Positions 52,728 to 60,874 of a stretch of DNA of 64,000 nucleotides are shown piece by piece. Made by a program: the position numbers and the translations under genes. Origin of the DNA: Mesorhizobium neociceri (GTDB lineage Bacteria; Pseudomonadota; Alphaproteobacteria; Rhizobiales; Rhizobiaceae); assembly GCF_013520985.1 (NCBI RefSeq), contig NZ_JACDTY010000027.1, positions 1 to 64,000 on the forward strand. The letters are read 5' to 3'. The notes beneath the pieces are model-generated. The model made no database searches, was not told the origin of the DNA, and saw only the letters and a program-made list of their open reading frames with translations. How positions within the stretch are numbered: position 1 is the first letter of the stretch; each line of letters starts with the position of its first letter.

Positions 52728-53453
52728 ATGGCTCAGCTTCAGCAATCAGTTATTCGCAATCGTCTGCTGGCATCTCTGTCGCCTGATGACTTTGCGCTGG
52801 TGCAGCCGCACCTAGAAACCGTGACACTTGAGTTGCGCCAACATCTGTTTAGAGCAGATCAAAAGATCAGCCATGTCACTTTCCCCGAGCGTGGCATTGC
52901 CTCGATCGTCGCCGACACTGCGGAAGGACGGTTCGAGGTCGGCATGGTTGGATCGGAGGGCGTGGTGGGCACAGCTCTGGTGCTCGGCATTGACCGTACA
53001 CCTCACACCTGCATGGTACAGGCTGAGGGCGAAGCACTCCGAATCGGGGCCGGCGAGTTACAGGCCGTGATGGAACAAAGCCCAACTTTGCGCGCTCTGC
53101 TTCTTCGCTTCGTGCACACCTTCATCGTACAGGTCAGCCAGACGGCCTATGCCAACGCCGGCTACTCCGTAGAGGAGCGACTGGCGCGCTGGCTGCTGAT
53201 GACGCATGACCGGCTGGACCACGACGACATGCCGATCACGCATGAGTTCATGAGCATCATGCTGGGCTCGCGTCGTCCAGGCGTCACAATCGCGGTGCAG
53301 ACGCTGGAGGGCACCGGTGCGATCAGGGCCACGCGCGGTAACATCACGCTGAGGGATCGCCAGAAGCTGGAACAGATTGCCGGCCAGTCCTACGGTTTCG
53401 CCGAGAAGGAATACTCCAACGTGTTCCAGTTCCCGATCAAGCGAGGCGGATGA
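52728..53453 (+). CDS. Crp/Fnr-family transcriptional regulator
   Basis: 241 residues from ATG 52728, chosen for the strong GGGAGGGGAG just before it. N-terminal effector domain residues 15-130 (RLLASLSPDDFALVQPHLET, VTFPERGIASIVADTAEGRF, EVGMVGSEGVVGTALVLGID), dimer helix about 140-170 and a C-terminal HTH_Crp_2 domain (RLARWLLMTHDRLDHDDMPI, THEFMSIMLGSRRPGVTIAV). The cAMP-binding Arg-Ser pattern of true Crp is not present and there are no Fnr cysteines, so the signal is unknown. A DUF6894 gene follows 7 bases later. Confidence 0.93.
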   Translation: MAQLQQSVIRNRLLASLSPDDFALVQPHLETVTLELRQHLFRADQKISHVTFPERGIASIVADTAEGRFEVGMVGSEGVVGTALVLGIDRTPHTCMVQAEGEALRIGAGELQAVMEQSPTLRALLLRFVHTFIVQVSQTAYANAGYSVEERLARWLLMTHDRLDHDDMPITHEFMSIMLGSRRPGVTIAVQTLEGTGAIRATRGNITLRDRQKLEQIAGQSYGFAEKEYSNVFQFPIKRGG

Positions 53454-53459
53454 GTAGAC

Positions 53460-53711
53460 GTGCGCTACTTCATGAATATTCGCTACCGCGGGCGGCTGAT
53501 ATCCGACCCCGAAGGCGACGAACTTTCAAACGAAGAGGCCGTGCATGGCCATGCGCTTGCCACTGCGCGGGATCTTGTCTTCGGCGCCCGCATGGAGACA
53601 ATCCGCAGTTGGTTCGATTGCAGTTTCGAGATCACCGATGAAGGCGGCAGAACCGTACTCGTAATGCCTTTCGACGAGGTAGTTCCAGCGTCTCAATTCG
53701 GATCGGCCTAG
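53460..53711 (+). CDS. DUF6894 protein linked to the Crp-like regulator
   Basis: 83 residues from GTG 53460. [40 protein letters not shown], then FEITDEGGRTVLVMPFDEVV: complete DUF6894. It is almost certainly co-transcribed with the regulator 7 bases upstream, and the linkage is kept in the broken copy at 47 kb. This suggests the two work together, perhaps as sensor partner or target. Function unknown. Confidence 0.8.
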   Translation: MRYFMNIRYRGRLISDPEGDELSNEEAVHGHALATARDLVFGARMETIRSWFDCSFEITDEGGRTVLVMPFDEVVPASQFGSA

Positions 53712-53836
53712 CGTAGTTTGAGGCGATCAAGCGGCTCGAACGGTACGGTTTCCTACCATTTATTGACTCTCCTCGTGGGCAATAATTACATGCATTGAGT
53801 AGCAAAATCCGGCCATCCGCAGGGGGAGTGTGCTTG

Positions 53837-54139
53837 ATGCTGACAAGACTTGACCTTTCAGTGTTTTGCCCCGCCGATCTTGCAATCTGCCAAGGCGTGT
53901 TTGATCAAATTTGCGCCAAGCGAGCATTCGCGCGGGCAACCAAGGAAGCCGAGTTAACCGCGAACGCAGTGCTGGTATTATTTCAGAACGGATTCATCGA
54001 GGAATCCGATCTGTTTGTGGCAGCCATGCGATTCATCGACCGGAACGGTGGCTGGCGCAAAGCTAGCCCTTTCGAAAATCCTGGGAGGCGTGGCGCAGAT
54101 CTTCCTCGCCGCGCAGGTGTTGGACAGTGGCACCACTAG
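53837..54139 (+). CDS. Small hypothetical protein, tail possibly altered
   Basis: From ATG 53837: MLTRLDLSVFCPADLAICQG VFDQICAKRAFARATKEAEL, a helical protein family seen in rhizobia (fragment at 265). After about residue 75 the frame passes through sequence that is antisense to a DNA-ligase fragment, so the last 25 residues are not native. It may have lost its proper C-terminus when the ligase piece was joined. Confidence 0.5.
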   Translation: MLTRLDLSVFCPADLAICQGVFDQICAKRAFARATKEAELTANAVLVLFQNGFIEESDLFVAAMRFIDRNGGWRKASPFENPGRRGADLPRRAGVGQWHH

Positions 54140-54175
54140 CCCCGATTTCACCCATTGTGTAGCCGGCCGTGCGCT
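54063..54175 (-). pseudogene. 3' fragment of a third LigD-type ligase
   Basis: Two frames carry RPATQWVKSGLV and QHLRGEEDLRHASQDFRKG-stop, matching the end of the ligase at 58176 (RPATQWVKPGLVGR..YLRGEEDLRHASLQDFREE). Only the last ~37 codons remain, with a frameshift between. Evidence of a third copy of the ligase module. Confidence 0.7.
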
Positions 54176-54367
54176 ACGCGAAGTCCATGAGCCGCTCTTG
54201 AAGTCGATCGAGAAAATCAAAATGGAGGGGCCCGGGGCAGTCTCAGTAGGAGCGCAGGCTGTCAATGCGGTGCCAGCTCGGCAAGCGACAGGGACAACAC
54301 CGGAGAACAATAACAAGAGGTTGCCAGGATTCCTGCTACAATCCAGAATCGTTTCGACTTCGGCATG

Positions 54368-54433
54368 TCAGCCTATTCCGCTACCGCCTTCACGATGCTG
54401 CACGGCGTCGGCGATCACCTCGAACACGCTCGT
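54368..54433 (-). pseudogene. DUF768 C-terminal fragment
   Basis: Reads TSVFEVIADAVQHREGGSGI G-stop, matching the end of the DUF768 protein at 61948 (PSVFEVIAEAMDHREGGRL). The start and first 50 codons are missing. Confidence 0.55.
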
Positions 54434-54462
54434 AAAAAAGGCCCGTGCTTAAGGAACGGGCC
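54434..54462 (-). terminator. Terminator for the minus strand
   Basis: Six A residues followed by GGCCCGT pairing with ACGGGCC; on minus, a hairpin with a T-run 60 bases after the secreted-protein gene. Confidence 0.65.
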
Positions 54463-54521
54463 CAGATACGGCTTGGGAACTACGCCTTTAGAGCTTTCGT
54501 TTCCGCGCCACAGGAGATTGT

Positions 54522-54800
54522 TTAGCCGCCCATCTTCTTCGCCATGGCACAGAAATCCGCGTGCGCCTTGTTGAGCGTGGTGTCGCCGCAGTCTTTCAGC
54601 ACCGCCTTTTGTTCATCCGGTTTCATGGCCATCCATGCGGTCTTGAAATCCGCTTCCGACCTCAAGGTTTTCATGCCGGCATCGGTGAAGAACGGTGACA
54701 TTTTTGCCGGATCGTCGAGCGCGGAAGTGTTACCAGCCAGCGCTGAGCACGTCATCATTGCGAGCGCCATCGCGCCCATCGTAAGCATTTTGATGTTCAT
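54522..54800 (-). CDS. Small secreted protein, stress-regulated
   Basis: 92 residues from ATG 54800 with AAGGGAGA. Signal peptide 1-22 (MLTMGAMALAMMTCSALAG), mature part helical: SPFFTDAGMKTLRSEADFKT AWMAMKPDEQKAVLKDCGDT and two late Cys (KDCGD, ADFCAMAKKM) that could form a disulfide. Periplasmic. A perfect EcfG promoter lies 53 bases upstream. The promoter and start region are partly duplicated about 350 bases further on. Family name not known to me. Confidence 0.78.
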   Translation of the reverse strand: MNIKMLTMGAMALAMMTCSALAGNTSALDDPAKMSPFFTDAGMKTLRSEADFKTAWMAMKPDEQKAVLKDCGDTTLNKAHADFCAMAKKMGG

Positions 54801-54853
54801 CTCAATTTTCTCCCTTTAGTTCAACACGCCCAAGGCGCGTGACCTGGAGGAAA

Positions 54854-54878
54854 AACGTCTGTTTCTGAACTCTGTTCC
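54854..54878 (-). promoter_or_regulatory. EcfG-type promoter (perfect)
   Basis: GGAAC 54878-54874, N16, CGTT 54857-54854 on minus, serving the secreted-protein gene. Confidence 0.78.
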
Positions 54879-55084
54879 CGCATATCGCCGATTCTTCTAT
54901 CCACAGCCGTCTGACGCGGGCCGGCGGGTGCCGTAGTGGGCCGGTGCTGTCGGGCAACGGACTACACCGGCCACCAGGGGGCATATTAGCAATCGCGCAA
55001 TTGGCCTATCGGGCCCACCCGCCGTAGGAGGCTGCGCCACCGGCTAACCTTACCAAGTGGTTAGGTGAAAAAACTTAGCCGGGC

Positions 55085-55250
55085 TGAATTGTGGCAACAC
55101 GTCCCCGCTAGAAGATCCGGCAAGGATGTCGCCCGTCGTAAGCATCTTGATGTTCATTTTGATAACCTCCCTTTAGGTCATTCAACACGCGTGACCTGCG
55201 GGAGAGCTTCCGCCTCTAAACTCTGTTCCGGCATGTCGCCGATCCCCTTT
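55085..55250 (-). repeat. Truncated duplicate of the secreted-protein 5' region
   Basis: It repeats the leader and first codons of the gene at 54800 (MNIKMLTTGDILAG.. from ATG near 55158, with a similar ribosome site). The GGAAC at 55230-55226 is kept, but the -10 now reads AGCT where AACG is expected on the plus strand, so the promoter has decayed. The coding part ends after about 14 related codons. Confidence 0.55.
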
Positions 55251-55392
55251 CTATCGTCAGCGCTTTGGCCTTGTTCGTCGCCAGCGGTCCGCCAATGTGG
55301 TTTCTTGAAAACCCACGATGTAGGTTTTTGCCGGCTAATCGGTCATCGCTACAATATAGCCTGTGCTTGTCGGTGGCGTCTAAGGGCGCCCC

Positions 55393-55614
55393 TCACAGAC
55401 CGCCAGTTCCGCCACCCGCCCAAGTGATTATCTGGGAAAGATCGGCGATGTCGCCATAGATCATCGAACCTTTGACGAGATAACACTTGTCACCCAGGAC
55501 TTCGGCGAGTGAGCTTGATGCGGTGCAAACCGGCAGGTTCACCTTACGGTCCTTGGCATCGGCATAGCCGATGCTGATCGCGAGGCTAGCGAGTATGAGA
55601 GTCGTCTTGCTCAT
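55393..55614 (-). CDS. Small secreted protein
   Basis: 73 residues from ATG 55614 with AAGGG. Signal peptide 1-20 (TTLILASLAISIGYADA), mature part with two Cys (LPVCTASSS, GDKCYLVKGS) and a Gly-rich end. Periplasmic; a one-disulfide fold is likely. No EcfG site seen upstream, and 55615-55930 contains no other gene. Confidence 0.65.
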   Translation of the reverse strand: MSKTTLILASLAISIGYADAKDRKVNLPVCTASSSLAEVLGDKCYLVKGSMIYGDIADLSQIITWAGGGTGGL

Positions 55615-55933
55615 AGTTAGCCCTTTGGCGACAAATCCGGGTTGCCGCCCTTTGCATTGCCATTAGGTGGAGCAGCGGGCTACGTCGCGCCATCCCTCGA
55701 TTGTATGACGGGGCTCATCTGTATTAGCTAACGCTTAACGACACGGTGACCTCGTCTCGGCCCGGCAAAGCCTGAGCGGCTTTGGTCACAGTCTTGCGGT
55801 TGTATGGCCGGCGCGGCTTGCAACCTTCGAGGATGTGATGATCACACACCGGCAATTCGGCATATTAGCACCCGCGCAATTAAGTCTGTATGGCGGTGGT
55901 GGCGCATTCTTGCCGGTGCCGGAAGGACGACGC

Positions 55934-55967
55934 AAAAAGCCCGCGCCTCTGGCGGAGAGCGCGGGCT
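55934..55967 (-). terminator. Terminator for the minus strand
   Basis: Five A residues, AGCCCGCGC pairing with GCGCGGGCT. It ends the transcript of the secreted-protein gene at 56003-56635. Confidence 0.75.
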
Positions 55968-56002
55968 GAGAGTTCGTTTGTTGCCTCAATCTTCAGAGGC
56001 AG

Positions 56003-56635
56003 TCAGGCCTTAAGCTTATCGGGAAACTGTTTGGCGATACCGTCGGTCAGCATGTCGGCGAACTTCAACATGTGAACGTGCCCTTCGTCATAGGACTTGA
56101 TGTCCGTCGCCCAATCCTTTTTCAGCCGACCAACCACTTCGCCGGTTGTCAGCTCCAAATGCTTATGTAGCATGTCCTGCATATCCTTTTCCGACCAGTT
56201 CGGATTGGCCTTACCGAGAAACATTGCGATATCGTCGGCGTTGTCAGTCCATTTTTTCTGAGCGGCAGAGAGCTTGGTCTTGTTGCCTGACTTGGCAGCC
56301 TTAACAACCTCCGTTGCAATCTTGATGTGGTCTTTCAGCAGCGTGGCCAGTTCGTTGCCGGCCGCATCGCCATAGTAAGGCTTTATCGCGTCCCCAATGT
56401 CATCCTGGTTCTTGAGAAGGCGCTTCGCGACCTCATCCGTATCTCGAAGGCCTGCGAGGGTGCTGATGATGTAGTTGCGCGTGTAGATGATATGGTCTTC
56501 CCAAAGTTTGCGCATGGCAGCCCGAACGTCTGCCGCCGTTTGCGGTTCGTCAGCACGAGCAACGGGCACGGAGAATAGGCCGGCAGCTGCAAGATACACA
56601 GTGAAGGAGGAAAGGAGCATCAAACGCCTGTTCAT
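56003..56635 (-). CDS. Secreted helical protein, hypothetical
   Basis: 210 residues from ATG 56635. Signal peptide 1-28 (LAAAGLFSVPVARA / DEP). The mature part is a helical bundle with a conserved-looking start WEDHIIYTRNYIISTLAGLR and later NELATLLKDHIKIATEVVKA and LHKHLELTTGEVVGRLKKDW. Repeated His/Asp/Glu in DH, DHIK and HKHLE could bind metal or haem, but no named motif is visible. Periplasmic. It stands alone with its own terminator. Confidence 0.75.
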   Translation of the reverse strand: MNRRLMLLSSFTVYLAAAGLFSVPVARADEPQTAADVRAAMRKLWEDHIIYTRNYIISTLAGLRDTDEVAKRLLKNQDDIGDAIKPYYGDAAGNELATLLKDHIKIATEVVKAAKSGNKTKLSAAQKKWTDNADDIAMFLGKANPNWSEKDMQDMLHKHLELTTGEVVGRLKKDWATDIKSYDEGHVHMLKFADMLTDGIAKQFPDKLKA

Positions 56636-56934
56636 GGCTCCTAATGTGGCGCCAATGCTCGCGAGACAGGCAGGGCAGCAAGGCGCGATTAATCGGGCGT
56701 TGCGTTGCCAAAGTTAAACATTAGCGGCAGCTAAAAGGTTCCGCGTCGCTCAAGAAAGGCCGCTGTTGGACTGGTTGGAACGAGGACACACGCCGGCCGG
56801 AGACGCACATAAGCCGGAGCTAACGGTTAGGTTCCGGCGCCCCATTGTCGTCGACTGCAGTCTGAAGAAACTCGCCGAGGGTTTGCTGAAAACCGCGCGT
56901 CACGGAACGGGCCGACGGCGGAGGCGTGGATAGC

Positions 56935-57325
56935 ATCAACCAACACGGCGGCCGCACGATCAACTTCATCTGCCAAGTGATCAACCCAATCCATGCGCTT
57001 CACGACACGACGTGGAGTATCTCCAACCGGGCGGCATGGTAAAGCACGCTCCGCTTATGACCGTTCGTGTCAAGTGGTTCGAACAGCATTGTCAAGGCGG
57101 CAAATCCTCATTTGGAGCTCTCTTCGCGCGGACAGATGAGACTGTGGCGCTGCCTGGCCTCCGTCACGCGTTTTTGAGCTGCCAGGATTCTGCAGCACAG
57201 GGAGAGGTTGACCGCGGCGCCATTTTCCCTGTCCATTTCTTCCCTTGCGCGTGTGAGCGAATTCTCGGCGCGTTTGACGCGCAGCCTGGCACTGTCAAGT
57301 TCGAAATCAAGAATCTCAACCATGT
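56935..57325 (-). repeat. Diverged duplicate of the block at 4555-4919
   Basis: Same minus-strand order as the other copy: intact coiled-coil gene, MLFEPLDTNG start 18 bases after its stop, then an AAAVLVD segment. Only the first gene is intact here. From 56636 to 56935 I see no gene. Confidence 0.6.
57108..57323 (-). CDS. Small coiled-coil protein
   Basis: 71 residues from ATG 57323 with GGGAG. MVEILDFELDSARLRVKRAE NSLTRAREEMDRENGAAVNL, then CRILAAQKRVTEARQRH: a heptad-like charged helix. It is the intact partner of the frameshifted copy at 4717-4919. Function unknown. Confidence 0.55.
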   Translation of the reverse strand: MVEILDFELDSARLRVKRAENSLTRAREEMDRENGAAVNLSLCCRILAAQKRVTEARQRHSLICPREESSK

Positions 57326-57841
57326 TCCGCTCCCTCTACGGTTGCGGTCCCTTCGACTAATAAATCACGGCTGTTCAGTTTGGTTCCGGCCAAAAAGATT
57401 GGTTGCCACAGGCGCAACCTATGGCCTTTCCGAGGGCGCTTATCGCAAATGGCGCCGCAGGGGTAATGAGAGCTCTACAGGTGCGACTCATGGAGCCTGT
57501 AATCGCAAGGCTCGTTCCGAACCGGGCCTCGATAACGCACAGGCGGGGCGGGGCCGATCAGATCGCGCATTGGCGGCTGCTGCTCCGCAGGGCGCGTGTC
57601 CACGCCGACCGCCTTTCTGCTCAGCCACGCCGGCAGGAGTTCCTGGATGACCAATTTGAGGTAATGGACCATGAAAGGGCAACGCATGTTGCCATCAGCA
57701 GGTTCCGTCACTAGCAGACTGCGCCCGTTCCGGTTTCCGAGCCAGTGCTGCGACAAGCACCGATTACAAGTCTCCGCAGTCGGGATTTCAATATCAAATG
57801 CTTGTACGAATCGGACGAAACAGCATCTCCTTCGGTTCCAC
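57324..57841. other. Region without a supportable gene
   Basis: Open frames on both strands (for example 127 codons on minus, 57475-57858) lack start signals and family resemblance. It is probably decayed sequence. Confidence 0.35.
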
Positions 57842-57875
57842 AAAAACCCGCCGCCCATTCACGGCAGCGGCGGGT
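57842..57875 (-). terminator. Terminator of the ligase-DUF768 operon
   Basis: Five A residues, then ACCCGCCGC pairing with GCGGCGGGT, 83 bases after the DUF768 stop on minus. Confidence 0.7.
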
Positions 57876-57957
57876 CGATCTAGCCTTTTGAGCCAGACCT
57901 GCGGCAAGCGAAAGTGAGGGACTGCGCCTGCCGTAAGCACAAACCTTTGTCGATCAC

Positions 57958-58179
57958 TTACGTTCCGGAGTGACCTTCTTCGCGCAACTCCTGCATGAGG
58001 ACTTGGAACATCGCGCCGATCTCTTCATCGATCTCTTGGCCCGGAATGCCTTGGGTTTGCGCTGCCCGTTTTGCGTCCACAGCCATATCGATCACCATCA
58101 GCACAGGGTCGCTGATCGGAGCGTCCTGCAGATGATCCGATATCCAATGATAGAGAAAATCGCTTCCCCGCTTGCTCAT
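57958..58179 (-). CDS. DUF768 protein coupled to DNA ligase
   Basis: 73 residues from ATG 58179, which overlaps the ligase stop (ATGA), so translation is coupled. MSKRGSDFLYHWISDHLQDA then VIDMAVDAKRAAQTQGIPGQ EIDEEIGAMFQVLMQELREE: a typical DUF768 protein ('M..rg.nFLd.wi...l'). The family is largely confined to Mesorhizobium and relatives. Coupling to a LigD-type ligase is the best clue to its role. Confidence 0.82.
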   Translation of the reverse strand: MSKRGSDFLYHWISDHLQDAPISDPVLMVIDMAVDAKRAAQTQGIPGQEIDEEIGAMFQVLMQELREEGHSGT

Positions 58180-59033
58180 TCTTCCCGAAAATCCTGCAGC
58201 GAGGCGTGGCGCAGATCTTCTTCGCCGCGCAAGTACTTCACACGGCCTACCAAACCGGGCTTCACCCACTGCGTCGCCGGCCGCTTCATGCCCTTCGGTG
58301 CCGGCCCGGCGTGCTCTTGGACGCGCTTCCGCAAACGGTCTCGGATTGCGCCGCGTGAGTTGATGAAGGCCGAGCCGACATACTGCCCGGTTGCCCGATC
58401 GGCCATCAGGGCGAAGGCCGGCTTGCCCGGCTCACGCTCGACGCCGAGCAGATCGTATTCGTTGATCTCATAGCTCTTGATCTTCAGCCAAGCTGTCGAG
58501 CGGCCGCTGCGATATTTGCTGTCGCGGCGCTTCGAGACCATTCCCTCGAGTCCTCCCTTGTCGACTAGGTGATAGATCGCCTTGGCGTCACCGGGAAGCG
58601 CTTGACTGAACTGGATGCGGATGTTGGGCGGGATCATGCTCTCAAGGATTTCACGCCGTTCCTCAAGCGCCATATCGCGCAAGTCGTGGCCGTTGAGGTG
58701 CAGAAGATCAAATGCGACGAAGTAGAGGTCGTGCTGCCGCCGTGTGATCGCCTTCCGCAACTCAGAAAAGTCGGAAAGGCCGGCTTGGTTTAGCACGATG
58801 ATCTCGCCGTCAATGATTGCCTTCTCAGCGCCGAGCTTCGCGCTCGCCGCGACGATGTCGCGGTATTTGGCCGTCCAGTCCAGTCCCCGCCGGGTGTAGA
58901 TGCGCGTCCCGTACTGGTCGATGATCATCTGGAAACGGTAGCCGTCGAACTTCACCTCATGAATCCAGGCGTCGCCCTCCGGAGGCTTGTCCACAAGGGT
59001 CGGCAGCAAAGGCGCGACGAACTTCAAACGCAT
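58176..59033 (-). CDS. LigD-type ATP-dependent DNA ligase (ligase domain only)
   Basis: 285 residues from ATG 59033, aligned with the start of the 50735 paralogue. Motif I HEVKFDGYR with Lys28, motif III AIIDGEIIVLN, motif IV EGMVSKRRDSKYR, motif V WLKIKSY, OB domain with YDLLGVEREPGKPAFALMAD and KPGLVGRVKYLRGEEDLRHA SLQDF. It lacks polymerase and nuclease domains. About 60 percent identical to the other ligase, so this is an older duplication. Unlike that gene it has no visible EcfG site, so the two may be used under different conditions. Confidence 0.92.
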   Translation of the reverse strand: MRLKFVAPLLPTLVDKPPEGDAWIHEVKFDGYRFQMIIDQYGTRIYTRRGLDWTAKYRDIVAASAKLGAEKAIIDGEIIVLNQAGLSDFSELRKAITRRQHDLYFVAFDLLHLNGHDLRDMALEERREILESMIPPNIRIQFSQALPGDAKAIYHLVDKGGLEGMVSKRRDSKYRSGRSTAWLKIKSYEINEYDLLGVEREPGKPAFALMADRATGQYVGSAFINSRGAIRDRLRKRVQEHAGPAPKGMKRPATQWVKPGLVGRVKYLRGEEDLRHASLQDFREE

Positions 59034-59148
59034 GAACACACCCACCACCCGCGATACAATAAGCTTAAGCTAAAATAATTCCCGGAAATCGGGACCGAGG
59101 GAAACAAAGCGGCGCGTCTCGCGTTGCGGGTCACGGAGGTACATCATC

Positions 59149-59337
59149 GTGCCGGACGAAAAGAGCAAAACGGATAACCGGGATCGCGGTCGGGTCGCTG
59201 GAGACGAAGAGTATGAGGTCGGCTACCTCGCCAGCAAATTCCAACTCACCATTCCTGAGGTTCGGGAACTGATCAGGAAGTATGGCAACGACCGCGACAC
59301 GCTGGAGCGTGAGGCAAAGGCTCTCGGAAACAGGTAA
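59149..59337 (+). CDS. DUF3606 protein
   Basis: 62 residues from GTG 59149 (GGAGG upstream). MPDEKSKTDNRDRGRVAGDE EYEVGYLASKFQLTIPEVRE is almost the same as the protein at 51888. It is divergent from the ligase gene (115 bases apart). A degenerate site GGAAA-N17-CGTT stands at 59100-59125. Confidence 0.85.
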   Translation: MPDEKSKTDNRDRGRVAGDEEYEVGYLASKFQLTIPEVRELIRKYGNDRDTLEREAKALGNR

Positions 59338-59413
59338 CGGAAGGCCAACATGTACTAGGAGATCGTATGCTGAAGTATCATGTTGAGGAAATGGACGGCG
59401 ATAGCGACCTACC

Positions 59414-59641
59414 ATGCCGTCGACCTCGATAAGCAAGTTCGACTATGACCCAGACACCAGGGTTCTCTCGGTCTGGTTTGTAGCCAGCGGGAAGCACTAC
59501 GAGTTCTTGGACGTCCCGCTTGAGGCCTTTGCCGCGTTTCAAACTGCATTTGCTAAGGGCCGATATTTCAACAACCACATCCGCAACCACTACGCATTCC
59601 GGCTCGCGCAAGGGATGCCAGGAAACTCATCGAGCGATTGA
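59414..59641 (+). CDS. KTSC-domain protein
   Basis: 75 residues from ATG 59414. STSISKFDYDPDTRVLSVWF VASGKHYEFLDVPLEAFAAF, then AKGRYFNNHIRNHYAFRLA: complete KTSC domain ('S.i....Yd..t..L.v.F..g..Y.y..Vp..vy..f..A.S.G.yfn..I...y'). KTSC stands for its Lys-Thr-Ser-Cys-type tRNA-synthetase-linked module; as a stand-alone protein it may bind RNA. Located after the DUF3606 gene. Confidence 0.82.
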   Translation: MPSTSISKFDYDPDTRVLSVWFVASGKHYEFLDVPLEAFAAFQTAFAKGRYFNNHIRNHYAFRLAQGMPGNSSSD

Positions 59642-60304
59642 CATAAGTGGCCCTCGGCCCCCAAGGGGGGAAAGCCCGACCGTTGCCCTCTCGACAACGA
59701 GAGGCATCCACACAAAGCCTGCGGCGCGAGCCAGCGGCTTGCGATGAAAACGGCTCTCAGAGCTTAGCGGCCGATACCAGGGCAACAACTGCAGATAGCC
59801 TGCCTTTCTTGACGAGACTTGGCCTCTCATATTGTTTTTCACGGAAAATCCCCTGATTTGCGTTGGCTCGGCCGCACATGCCAGCGCAGGGATCAAGTGG
59901 ACGGTGCCCCCTTGCTTACGGCGTCAAGCTCCCGTGACGCATCGCTGCAAAACGGCCCTGCCGGCCATAGGCGAAAACCATTGTAACTTTGGTGGGCCCG
60001 CACCACTGGGGGGCGATGCGGGCCCGGCCAAGGGTTGCCTTTCCTCGACCAGCAGCGGGGGGCCGCTGCCGCACCTGAAACCAGCTGCAGAATATCAGGT
60101 TCCGCTTATGTACAAAAAAGCCCGCCGGCGCGAGCAAGCAGGCAATTTGGTCTGGAGTAGCCGGAATCAACCGGCGCGAAGTCAACGAACGTTGAAGATG
60201 TCGGTTGCAACTTCGCTCACGCCGCTCCAGAGAGAGGCGAGTTGTTGCCTGCGAGCGGCGCGGTACTAAAACATCGCCGCACAATGGCGGACTTGATGCG
60301 CTCA
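59642..60304. other. Region without a supportable gene
   Basis: It contains a perfect GGGCCCGCA/TGCGGGCCC hairpin near 59994-60026 and an A-run plus GCCCGCC hairpin near 60114-60150 (minus-strand terminator of the decayed gene at 60305). Near 59830 a short minus-strand stretch FREKQ recalls the end of the LigD-type ligases but is too short to count. Confidence 0.4.
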
Positions 60305-60513
60305 CTATCCGCATCGCTCCGAGGGCTGTCTTGAGAGCGAGACCAGCTCGTCTGTCACATCGGCCATGTAATTGGCGATGATCCGGTGCGATTGCCTCAC
60401 GCGCTTCCGGTGATTGGCCTGCAAGCCGAAGCTGCTTCGAACTCGCGCCCCAACAGATCCAGTTCGGCTGGCTTTAATATACCGGCCTCCGTCGCCCTCC
60501 GCCGGATCGGCAT
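60305..60513 (-). pseudogene. MPIRR small-protein family, frameshifted copy
   Basis: From ATG 60513: MPIRRRATEAGILKPAELDL LGREFE, then one inserted base moves the sense (QLRLAGQSPEAREAIA), and a second indel leads to HRIIANYMADVTDELVSLSR. With both corrected the protein is about 70 residues. Same family as 62200-62417 and the fragment at 46780. Confidence 0.6.
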
Positions 60514-60832
60514 GGCTACCCGCCCTCGTCTTCCAGCGTCCGAAGCTTTTCCCTCCTCGAGCTCGGCATGCTCCAAGCTCCGAGCCGACAACGTCATTTC
60601 TGGTTTCCGCCAGCGAGACAATGATCTCGTCAAGTTTGGCAGGGATAGCGGCGGTGTCGCGACAGCCTTGGATCAACACCACCCCGGTGATGACGATGGC
60701 CGCAACCGGACAGCGCGTAAGTGACTACATGTCAGGCCGAATGGGACCAGCGCAGTGTAGAGCAGCATGGCTATGAGCAGGAAATAAAAACCCGGAGGGC
60801 GGGATAGAAAGTCCCCACCACAAAGAGGAAGC

Positions 60833-60874
60833 GATTCATATCCAGCCCGACGTGATTCATATCCAGCCCGACGT
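60833..60874. repeat. Tandem 21-base direct repeat
   Basis: Two exact head-to-tail copies (60833-60853, 60854-60874) of a unit starting GATTCATATCCAG and ending CCCGACGT. The second unit holds the last codons and stop of the small membrane gene at 60857. Confidence 0.8.

Noticed and set aside
57300-57323. GGAAC-N18-TT overlapping the start of the coiled-coil gene
   Set aside because: The GGAAC is adjacent to the ATG, where it serves as part of the leader; a promoter there would start inside the gene.
59820-59850. Possible fourth ligase 3' end (FREKQ-like)
   Set aside because: Only about five residues match, which is not significant.
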